The position numbers and the translations under genes are program-made. Under the pieces are notes generated by a model, which did not search any database, was not told the origin of the DNA, and saw only the letters and a list, made by a program, of their open reading frames with translations. Of a stretch of 64,000 nt of DNA, positions 1-9,100 are shown one piece after another (positions within the stretch are counted from its first letter, which is position 1; the number at the start of each line of letters is the position of its first letter). Source of the DNA: Rhabdophis nuchalis (lineage: Eukaryota > Chordata > Lepidosauria > Squamata > Natricidae); the NCBI GenBank assembly GCA_039707465.1, contig CM077644.1:217067462-217131461 (forward strand), read 5' to 3'.

Positions 1-1030
1 CATCCTCATGCAGCCTGATAGCTTAACCATTCTAATTTTACAAGCTCAGAGTTTCCTGAGCCACAAGACGGGCGGCAAATAAATTTGACAAATAAAAATA
101 TTATTTGTCATAAATAACATGGGATAGTTTAATCATATATATCAGGCTTTTTCTTTCTTCCAATGTTTTCATTAAAAAATGAAAATAAAAAATGGAACTG
201 TAGCAGCTATAAGTCAATGTAGTGTTTGAACAATAGTATAAGAACAATTACTTTAAAAAGAAAAAAAAGGGTGAACCAATAATATAGTATTATATCCCTC
301 AAAAACTATTCTCCACACAAGCTTACCAGCATGTGAAGAAATTACACAATGTCCTTTGCACAATGCAGATTATATAAATATGATGCTGATATAAACCTTT
401 TTCAAGCCACACTGCCTCCTTCTGGACACAAATAGTACACAAAGTTTTAAAGAACAAATTGTAAATTGAAGAAGCGTATCACCAGTTACCAGGAGACAAG
501 TTCAATGTGGAAAAAAATCACCTTACTGTAAAAATAAATTAATCTAACATTTATAAATTGTATACACTATATCAGATTGTGCAGTAATTTGGTAGTACAA
601 TCCACAGATTACAGTATACAGTTCTGGAATTCTTTATTTCCTTTTTAACACTTTGGATGTCGAGGGATACAATTCTGGAATACTAAAGCTAATAAAATAC
701 TAATAATAAAAATAATAAAATTAAAATACTAATAAAATCATGGCAACCACAATGAATTTATATAATTGAAGAATGGTAGGAGGGAGAAATAAAAAGTGAT
801 TGGTTAATCATGATCAACAAATGAATTGACTAAAATCATAATTTTGTAAAATTATATACTTTAAATTGGCTAACATGTTTATGTATAATATTCCCTTTAA
901 TCCATCTCTATAAACATCTGCTTATTCCAATAATTTTAATCATTCCAATAGACTGTGCACCAATATTTATGCATCTTGTAGCTGGTAGAGAAAAAGCCAG
1001 TTCATGCAAGTTGTTACCTATGTCCTGTTT
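1..1030. other. NDUFAF2 intron 1, AT-rich, no gene seen
   Basis: AT-rich sequence with short A-runs and an AATAATAAAA-type simple stretch near 690-735. No exon, SINE or LINE recognised. By orientation it lies inside NDUFAF2 intron 1. Confidence 0.5.
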
Positions 1031-2505
1031 CACAGTTTCCCCGTCACCTGGAGGAAGTTGATTATCTAGACCCGCGCCAGTCCGGCTTTCGGCCCGGGCA
1101 TAGCACCGAGACGGCATTGGTCGCGTTGGTCGATGATCTCTGGAGGGCCAGAGATGGGGGTTGTTCCTCCATTGTGGTCCTATTAGACCTCTCGGCGGCT
1201 TTCGATACCATCGACCATGGTATCCTATTGCATCGGCTGGGGGGGTTGGGGGTGGGAGGCACCGTGTTACGGTGGTTCTCCTCCTACCTCTCTGGCCGAT
1301 CGCAATTTGTGTTGGCAGGAGGGCAGAGGTCGACCTCGAGACCCCTCACATGTGGGGTGCCTCAGGGGTCGGTCCTCTCGCCCCTCCTGTTCAACACATA
1401 TATGAAGCCGCTGGGCGAGATCATCCGTGGTTTTGGGGTAGAGTATCATCTCTACGCTGATGATACTCAGCTGTATATATCTACCCCAAACCACCCCAAC
1501 GATGCCGTAGCGGTGATGTGCCAGTGCCTGGAAGCCGTGCGGATCTGGATGGGAAGTAACGGACTCAGGCTCAACCCGACCAAGACCGAGTGGCTGTGGT
1601 TTCCGGCTGCCCGATTCAACCAGTTGATTCCATCTCTGGCCATAGGGGGCGAACATCTTGCCCCTGTGGATGGGGCGCGCAACTTGGGTGTCCTCCTGGA
1701 TACCCGGCTGTCCATGGAAGATCAAGTGACAGCCGTGGCCAGGAGGGCGTTTTACCAGGTTCGCCTGGTACACCAGTTGCGCCCCCTATTGGATCGGGAC
1801 GCCCTTCGCACAGTCACTCATGCTCTCGTGACATCCCGACTGGATTATTGCAACTCTCTCTACATGGGGCTCCCCTTGAGGTGCACCCGGAGGCTTCAGT
1901 TGGTCCAGAACGCAGCCGCGCGAGCAATTATGGGCACCTCTAGGTTTGCCCACGTAACACCGCTCTTGCGCGAGCTGCACTGGCTACCTGTCGTCTTCCG
2001 GGTGCGCTTCAAGGTGTTAATTATCATCTTCAAAGCGCTCCATGGCTCGGGACCTAGCTACCTGCGGGATCGGATCCTGCCCCATACATCCTCACGGCCG
2101 ATTCGCTCCCACAGAGAGGGACTTCTCCGGGTGCCGTCCACTAGACTTTGTCAGCGGGCGACGCCCAGGGGAAGGGCCTTCTCTGTGGCGGGCCCAGCCC
2201 TCTGGAACGACCTTCCCCCCGATATCAGGACAACCACGGACCTCCGCTCCTTCCGCTTAAAATTAAAGACACACTTTTTTCGCCTGGCCGGCCTTGGGTA
2301 GTCTCTTTTTAGGTTAGGGGTTTTAGGGGTAATTTTTAGTTTAGTTTATGGGTTTTAGCGCAGGAACAAATTTAATTCACTTTTAATTTTGTATTTTGTA
2401 TTTGTCGGTGGTCTTATTTGTATTTTTAATTGCCTGTGCCCCGCCTCGAGTCCCCTTGGGGAGAGAGAGCGGGATATAAAATTAAATTATTATTATTATT
2501 ATTAT
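1031..2505 (+). mobile_element. 5'-truncated L2-like non-LTR retrotransposon with long open RT frame
   Basis: Homology to the copy at 31.1 kb begins near 1031 (QFPRHLEE) and stays open to TAG at 2299-2301. The reverse transcriptase blocks [26 protein letters not shown] and [10 protein letters not shown] are present, so the catalytic YADD is intact. The C-terminal region [23 protein letters not shown] and [10 protein letters not shown] is typical of the L2/CR1 group. The N-terminal endonuclease is missing. A 200-bp 3' UTR ends in a short (ATT)n tail, as L2-type elements do. It lies antisense within NDUFAF2 intron 1. The open frame suggests a recent insertion. L2-clade assignment is from recalled motifs. 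Confidence 0.85.
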
Positions 2506-3260
2506 ATCTGTACTATCATTTGAGTAACTTGTTTTATATAGAGAGTGAAAGCTGCTTTACAAATATATCTAGTTGGGAAATGTACAGGAAAATAAATGTT
2601 AATATTAATGTCTTTCTTTAAACTGCACACTGATTTTGCAATTAGATAATTGTTTTGTGATTTGTAACCACTGCCTATAATCTGCAGTCCTAGGACTGCC
2701 CTTGAGCTGTCCTTTAATATAATAAGGGACTTTATCAAATACATGACCAAATAATCATATAGATTGTATTTAAGTAATGTTCCTTAAAAATAAATCAATT
2801 TAATTTGCATTCCGCCCCTATTTGTTCTTAATAGAAGTAAAGAGCAGTGACACTTTTGTCAGATAATTTGTTTGAATACACATATTATGCAAAGTGTAGT
2901 TGGTTTGGTTTGAGATTGATATGTTTATATTTTAAAAACAAAATCATTATGACCCACAGTATATAACTTGATGTACCATCTCAAATCAACCTTTGGCTAT
3001 TATGGGTATTCAATAGATGTTGCTTTCTGGTAATGAAACTAGAAGACATCAAATGGAAAAGTGATTAAAACTATGCTTGGTAAAATAATTTACTATTATC
3101 AGTGAATACTATACTGTCAAAATTAAGAATATAAATAATTTTATACTTCACTTTCCTTTCCAATAATAAATCTTAAATCAAGACATATGTCTATTGCTAT
3201 TTCAAACACCAGATTATTTAAAAGACCAAAGTGATTTTACATTTTTAGCCAGAATTTAAG
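2506..3260. other. NDUFAF2 intron 1, no feature seen
   Basis: AT-rich single-copy-looking DNA. No exon of NDUFAF2, no repeat boundary and no inverted repeat recognised. Confidence 0.4.
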
Positions 3261-3268
3261 CTTTAGAG

Positions 3269-3373
3269 CAGAGGTTCCCAAACTTGGCAACTTTAAGACT
3301 TGTGGACTTCAATTCCCAGAATTCTGGGAGTTGAAGTCCACAAGTCTTAAGTTGCCACGTTTGGGAACCTCTG
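3269..3373. mobile_element. Fold-back hAT-type MITE with perfect 8-bp target duplication
   Basis: A 105-bp near-perfect palindrome. It begins CAGAGGTTCCCAAACTTGGC, ends with its complement ...GGGAACCTCTG, and is centred on CCCAGAATTCTGGG. Flanks are identical 8-mers CTTTAGAG (3261-3268 and 3374-3381). An 8-bp duplication and CAG-type termini are hAT hallmarks. No coding capacity. Relatives lie at 34337, 46992 and 57956. Confidence 0.85.
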
Positions 3374-3444
3374 CTTTAGAGCAATGTATTTTATAGCAAA
3401 AATATTGTAGAATATTATTAATAACTTGATAGCACACTATAATC

Positions 3445-4025
3445 CAGGTAGTTCTCAATTTACAACAGTTCCTTTAGTGACCGTTCAAAGTTACAAAGGC
3501 ACTGACTTACGACTATTTTTCACACTTATGTGATTGTTGCAGCATTCCCAGAGTCATGTGATAAAAATTCAGATGCTTGGCAATTGACTCAAATTTATGA
3601 CAGTTTTAGAATCCCAGGGTCGTGTTCACCTTTGGTGATCTTCTGAAAAGCAAAGTCAATGGGGAAACCAGATTCACTTTACAACCATGTCAGGGGTGGG
3701 TTCTGACAGGCATTAATGCCAGTCCGCTCGTGTGCGTACCGTGCATGTGCTTGAGGCACACTGCACGTGCATGCATAGTGCAAAAAACAAGATGGCAGCA
3801 CCTATGGCCAGAGAACCAGCAACCCAGGCCGCCAAACTACTATTAATTTGGCCAAACTGGTCCGAACCGGTAGGAACCCACCATTGAATCATGTTACTAA
3901 CTTAACAACTGCAATGATTCACTTAACAACTGTGACAAGAAAGGTCGTAAAATGAGGCAAAATGTATTTAACTAATGTTATGCTTAGCAACAGAAATTTT
4001 GGTCTCAATTGTTGAGAACTACCTG
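3445..4025. mobile_element. Palindromic-ended interspersed repeat (CAGGTAGT family), interrupted
   Basis: Left end CAGGTAGTTCTCAATTTACA and right end TTGAGAACTACCTG are complementary. The interior has phrases such as GATTCACTTAACAACTGTG and GGTCGTAAAATG, which recur at 12740, 26700, 34625, 49680 and 55267. It behaves as a non-autonomous DNA element; superfamily not assigned. It is interrupted by a second MITE at 3691-3886. Confidence 0.7.
3691..3886. mobile_element. hAT-type MITE nested inside the 3445-4025 repeat
   Basis: Starts CAGGGGTGGGTTC and ends GAACCCACCATTG, complementary apart from one or two bases. The flanking 8-mers AACCATGT (3683-3690) and AATCATGT (3887-3894) agree at 7 of 8 positions, fitting an aged hAT target duplication. 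Removing it restores the host element's ACAACCATGTTACTA. Related sequences at 21283 and 54546. Confidence 0.75.
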
Positions 4026-4690
4026 TACTTATTAGCTTAATAAACACTTAGCAATTTAGCGTAAACAGCAGAACACAGATTTCAAGTGAGTCTTCACTTA
4101 GCCCATGGCTCCCCCATCTATTTTATTATGCGGTTTATCTATTATCCTGGCTCCTTAATTTTTATTTTGCTTATTGTTAAATTCTATAATTTGACTTTAT
4201 TTCAGATATCACTGTGGCTTTTTCTGATGTACAGAGCAACAGATTCCAAATATTATTCTTGTTCTTTATCCATAAACTCACATTCTTCAAAAACCTAACT
4301 CAACATTTGAATTTTGTGGCCATGGCATATTAAACTCAGCAGTGATATTCTATTTGGAGTTTGCCACAGTTAATTCCTTGGGGACAAGAGACTCTGCTCC
4401 TCTGTTTCAGTATTGGAAAATAAACAGATGTAAGAAAGTAAAAAAGAATGGATAACATCTTGGTCTTCAATGCCATGTATCATGGGGGTTTTATGAAAGG
4501 AGTTCAGTGCAAGTCCTTTCCCCATTGTCTCCCTTACAGTTTTTCAGAAATGCTGTAGCTCAAGAAACAAATCTTCTGCCCTTCCATAAAGCCTTAAAAA
4601 CTTCATTCTTTCCCCTGCAATTTGCCCAGCATGTAGAATAAGCACTTCTATTAAAAAAATAAGATCTTGATTGAGATACGTGTGGTTAAC
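4026..4690. other. NDUFAF2 intron 1, no feature seen
   Basis: No gene or clear repeat boundary recognised. The stretch is AT-rich and leads into the CR1 remnant. Confidence 0.35.
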
Positions 4691-4850
4691 TTTGGTCAAT
4701 TCTAAGGTATTATAAAGTGGTATTAACACTTCATGTGATCTTGATTCTGTCCCTCGGTTTATGCAGCTTAGAACTGCGTTGGCTTTTTTGACAACTGCAG
4801 CAACAAGTCTGGCTAATGGTTGTCCACTCCAAGATCCCTCTCATAGTATT
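4691..4850 (-). mobile_element. CR1 remnant
   Basis: Plus-strand phrases AACACTTCATGTGATCTTGA and GGTTTATGCAGCTTAGAACT are collinear with the CR1 copy at 7540-7690, where the coding strand is minus. The remnant stops at CAAGATCCCTCTCAT, exactly where the minisatellite begins. Confidence 0.75.
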
Positions 4851-5266
4851 CACTTAGTGTAGCTAATACTCAGGTATAGTTACTGTATAGCATTCTCATA
4901 GTATTCACTTAGTATAGCTAATACTCGGGCATAGGTATTGTATAGTATTCTCATGGTACTCACTTAGTATAGCTAATACTCGGGTATAGTTATTGTATAG
5001 TATTCCCATGGTATTCACTTAGTATAGCTAATACTCAGGTATAGTTATTGTATAGTATTCCCATGGCATTCACTTAGTATAGCTAATACTCAGGTATAGT
5101 TATTGTATAGTATTCTCATGGCATTCACTTAGTATAGCTAATACTCGGGTATAGTTATTGTATAGTATTCTCATGGCATTCACTTATTATAGCTAATACT
5201 CGGGGATAGTTATTGTATAGTATTCTCATAGCATTCACAGTATAGCTATACTCGGATTATAGTTTA
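4839..5266. repeat. 55-bp minisatellite, about 7.8 copies
   Basis: Tandem unit starts TCTCATAGTATTCACTTAGT and continues ATAGCTAATACTCGGGTATA GTTATTGTATAGTAT. Unit starts at 4839, 4894, 4949, 5004, 5059, 5114, 5169 and 5224, a constant 55-bp period. Units differ by a few substitutions and the last one is degenerate. The array lies in NDUFAF2 intron 1, about 145 bp from the exon 1 splice donor. Confidence 0.9.
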
Positions 5267-5410
5267 TTGCCTATTCAGCTGCGGGGTGCCAGCCAATGCT
5301 AGTTTAGTTTATAAACCACGATTTAGGAATCCCCCAGTTTGGGTAAAACCAGAGACGAAGTGGGGCGTAAATACGACCGACCTCGGGCGACCACACCTCG
5401 TCTCGCTCAC

Positions 5411-5537
5411 CTGCCCACGTTTTGTGCGGCGGGATCCGATAGTACTTGTTTCCAAAGTGGTCGATGCCCACGTACTCGCTCCCTGGCCCGATAAAGCGCT
5501 GCTTTAGCAAGCGCAGAAACCGCCCGACGCCGCTCAT
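5411..5537 (-). CDS. NDUFAF2: NDUFAF2 coding exon 1 (complex I assembly factor), rest outside or not seen
   Basis: On the minus strand the ATG at 5537 opens MSGVGRFLRLLKQRFIGPGS then EYVGIDHFGNKYYRIPPHKT and WA, 42 codons plus one base. The frame ends at consensus donor GCAG|GTGAGC (GT at 5410-5409). The block VGIDHFGNKYYRIP matches human NDUFAF2 VGTDQFGNKYYYIP, and the human exon 1 stops at the equivalent place. The longer open frame upstream has no other ATG, so 5537 is the start (G at -3). Known role: a mitochondrial chaperone of late complex I assembly, paralogous to subunit NDUFA12. The head-to-head position with ERCC8 is the known mammalian arrangement and supports the call. Exon 2 was not found between 1 and 5410, so intron 1 exceeds 5.4 kb in this window. 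Confidence 0.9.
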
Positions 5538-6095
5538 GCCAGGCAAAGGGCGCTGCGGGACCACAAACCACAATCGCGGCTCCCTACCTCACTCTCCCCA
5601 AATGGGACCGGCACGTGAGGGGTCCCACTCACCGCCCCTTTCCCTCGGAAGCCACGCCCATATCTCCCTCAGGCTCAGAACGTCCGTCCTGTTTATTAGA
5701 GATAATAAAATGGAAGAAAACACATCCTGTATTTCCACACACGCGCAAATGTATTTTGTGTAAAAAACCCAATTTATTAACGGCCGAATGGCTCTCTGTG
5801 AATACCATGACTGTGAAAAAATATCTTCTGGACAGCAGTTTGGGAGAATGAAAATATTTCGAATTTACATTAGAAGCGCAAAGGAGAAGCCGTATCTTTT
5901 CTTATACGTTTCTCTATATTCTCCTGAATCTGACGCGGTCGACGCTTGAGGCATTCTCAGCCGGTTCTTTCCCGACCGATGACGTTTCAATACCAAGGTT
6001 TCTTATTGGCTGAGAGAACGACGCTTGGAGCCAATGGGCGCGAGATAATTTCGCGGTGTGGTGGCGTCGCCGTCGCGGGTTCTTCCTTTTCGGCT
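5538..6095. promoter_or_regulatory. Bidirectional ERCC8/NDUFAF2 promoter
   Basis: 558 bp separate the two divergent start codons. The flanks are CpG-rich (about 5340-5640 and 5930-6300) around an AT-rich centre (5680-5930). Visible sites: an inverted CCAAT box (ATTGG, 6005-6009), a direct CCAAT box (6031-6035) and a CRE/ATF-like TGACGT (5980-5985). There is no TATA box near the likely ERCC8 start. CpG-rich, CCAAT-containing and TATA-less is typical of bidirectional housekeeping promoters. Which site serves which gene cannot be told from sequence. Confidence 0.75.
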
Positions 6096-6172
6096 ATGCT
6101 GGGTTTTCTTTTCGCTCGTCAGGCAGGTGTAGATGACCCGCTGAGGCTCCGACGGGCGGAGGCTACGAGGAG
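6096..6172 (+). CDS. ERCC8: ERCC8 coding exon 1
   Basis: Encodes [20 protein letters not shown] and on to residue 25, with codon 26 (Arg) split. The donor is AG|GTAAAG at 6173. The ATG has G at -3, a fair Kozak context. This helix-rich start is the DDB1-docking segment in the human protein. An in-frame ATG lies 39 codons upstream (5979) with no stop between; 6096 is preferred because homology to human CSA starts there. Confidence 0.95.
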
Positions 6173-9100
6173 GTAAAGCCTACTACCCGGATCGCGTTTA
6201 GTCTCCTCAGGCCACACGTGATCACGGAGGTTCCCGCATAGCCTCAGCGCCAGAATAGACGCCTCAGACGCGGTTTCGTGGTGTGACTCTGGATACAAAC
6301 AACAAAGCCTTCAGAAAGTCAGGGTTGATTCCTGACGACTCCCTGGGCAGGTCCCTGCAGTTTTCTTGGGAAGAGTTCAGCAGTGGTTTGCCAGCCTCCT
6401 TCCTTAGGGCTGAGAGAGGGAGTGGTCTAAGGCCACCCGACTAACTTTGAGCTTATTTTATTTTATTTTATTTACTTTATTTATTTATTTATTTATCAAG
6501 CATAAGATAACAGATACAAGTATAAACATGATTATGAATACAGGAAATGGATACGAATACAAGGGAATATTAGGACAGGGGTGGTTAGGCACGCTGGTGC
6601 CTAACCATCCCTGTGCGTATATGCATGCCACCTTACAGACCTCTTAGGAATGGGGTGAGGTCAACAGTTGACAGTCTAAGGTTAAAGTTATGGGGGTTTG
6701 GGAAAGAAACCACAGAGTCAGGTAGAGCATTCCAGGCATTGACCACTCTGTTGCTGAAGTGGTATTTTCTGAATCCGAGTTTGGAACAGTTTACCATAAG
6801 TTTGTATCTATTGTGTGCTGATGTATTATTGTGGTTGAAGCTGAAGTAGTCATTGACAGGTAGGACTTTGTAGCAGATAATTTTATGTGCTACGCTTAGG
6901 TCAGACCGAAGACGGCGTAGTTCTAAGTTGTCTAAACCCAAAATGTCAAGCCTAGTGGCATAAGGGATTCTGTTGAGAGCAGAGGAATGGAGGACTCTTC
7001 TTTACAATAATACAATAATACAATAGCAGAGTTGGAAGGGACCTTGTAGGTCTTCTAGTCCAACCCCCTGCATGGGCAGGAACCTTATACCATTTCAGAC
7101 AAATGGCTATCTAACATCTTTTTAAAGTCTTCCAGGGTTGGGGCATTCACAACTTCTGGAGGCAAGCTGTTCCACAGGTTAATTGTTCTAACTGTCAGGA
7201 AATTTCTCCTCAGTTCTAAGTTGCTTCTCTCCTTGATTAGTTTCCACCCATTGCTTCTTGTCCTGCCCCCAGGTGCCTTGGAGAATAGTTTGACTCCCTC
7301 TTCTTTGTGGCACCCTCTGAGATATTGGAACACTGCTATCATGTCTCCCCTGGTCCTTCTCTTCATCAAACTAGATATACCCAGCTCCTGCAACCGTTCT
7401 TCATATGTTTTAGTCTCCAGTTCCCTAATCATCTTGGTTGCTCTTCTCTGCACTCTTTCCAGAGTCTCCATGTCTTTTCTACATCGTGGCGACCAAAACT
7501 GTATGCAGTATTCCAAGTGTGGCCTTACCAAGGCACTATACAGTGGCATTAACACTTCACGTGATCTAGATTCTATCCCTCTGTTTATGCAGCCTAGAAC
7601 TGTGTTGGCTTTTTTGGTAGCTGCTGCACACTGCTGGCTCATATTTAAATGGTTGTCCACTAGGATTCCAAGATCCCTCTCACAGTTGCTACTATTGAGC
7701 AAGGTACCACCTATACTGTACCTGTGAATTTTGTTTTTCTTGCCTAAATGTAGAACCTTACTTTTTTCACAATTGAATTTCATTTTATTAGATAGTGCCC
7801 AATGTTCAAGTTTGTCAAGATCCTTCTGTATCTTAAGCCTATCTTCTGGAGTGTTGGCTATTCCTGCCAGCTTGGTGTCATCTGCAAATTTGATGAGTTC
7901 CCCATTTATCCCCTCATCCAAATCATTGATGAAGATGTTGAAGAGTACTGGGACTAAAACAAAGCCTTGGGGGACTCCACTGCATACTTCCTTCCATGTA
8001 GATGCAGTTCCATTGAGGACTACACGTTGAACAGATATATTCTTGTGAAATATATCTGGACTCACTCAATTGTATTAATGTCTGATATTTAGTACAGCTT
8101 CCAGACAGACTAGAACTTACAATATTCCGAATTTCTAGCTAATGTCTTAACTTTGGAGATTCTCAATCATCCAGGTCATGGTTGTCCCAAAAGTACTTTT
8201 TTCAAGAGGCAACTGGACTTCCTGGTTTTTCTTTGAAGCTGTTTCTCTTGTCATCCAGGAAGCTTCTTCAGCTCTGACTACAAGGAATATAAATCCTTCC
8301 ATTCCCCACCATCCAGTCAGAGCTGAAGAAGTTTTTGGGATTGAGAAGAGAAACGGCTTCAAAGAAAAACCAAAAAGTCCAGTTGCCTCTTGAAAAAGCG
8401 CCTTTGGGACGCTACTTTAAAGTAGCATCCCAAAGTGCTAATAGTAGTGCTAGTAGGTCCTGATAACAACAACAATAATGTCTTTCTAATAAGTCTGAAA
8501 GGTGGCATGTGGGAGAGAATTGCAGGAAAAGAAATAGCATTGACTATAACACTCCAGGTATACAAATTAGCAAGCAAGACTGATCCTGAGTTAGATTCAC
8601 TGTGTAGAGGGAGCCAAAATGCCCTTTCTAATGCCATTCCTAGAAAGTGGAAGAATTGTATGGGACAATATGCAAGAAAGCTTCACCTGTATGTGTGCCC
8701 TTGTTCAGGCCTCCTTGGTTATACATATACTTAGCCTGTAAGTCATTTTCAGTAGGTTCATTTTCTGTTTTTAGGGGTGGGGTGGGGTGTTTTATTCTGC
8801 AATTATGAACTGATGCTCCTAGTTCCATCAGTGTAGTTGCAGATTCAAGAATGAATGAACCTATGAATGCAGCCTTATAATGAAATGTTTAAAACCTGGT
8901 ACCATTATGTTCCCCCCATGTATTAAGTATGCAGTTTCTAAATGTTTGGGAGACAACCATTTGTGTGATTCACAACTTTCCTTCTAAGGTTATTTGTTAA
9001 ATAAGTCTCAAAAATACTGCTCTAAGCTTTGAGAAAGGATGAAACAATACTGATATAATTAATTGATTAAAGAAAAATTACCAGGTGAATAAAATGTAAG

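Noticed and set aside
4839..5266. Regularly spaced repeats that might suggest a CRISPR array
   Set aside because: Units are directly abutting 55-bp tandem repeats without unique spacers, in a vertebrate genome; this is a minisatellite.
5304..5410. Extension of the NDUFAF2 frame past the splice donor
   Set aside because: Similarity to NDUFAF2 stops at the consensus donor GCAG|GTGAGC; the residues beyond are intron translation.
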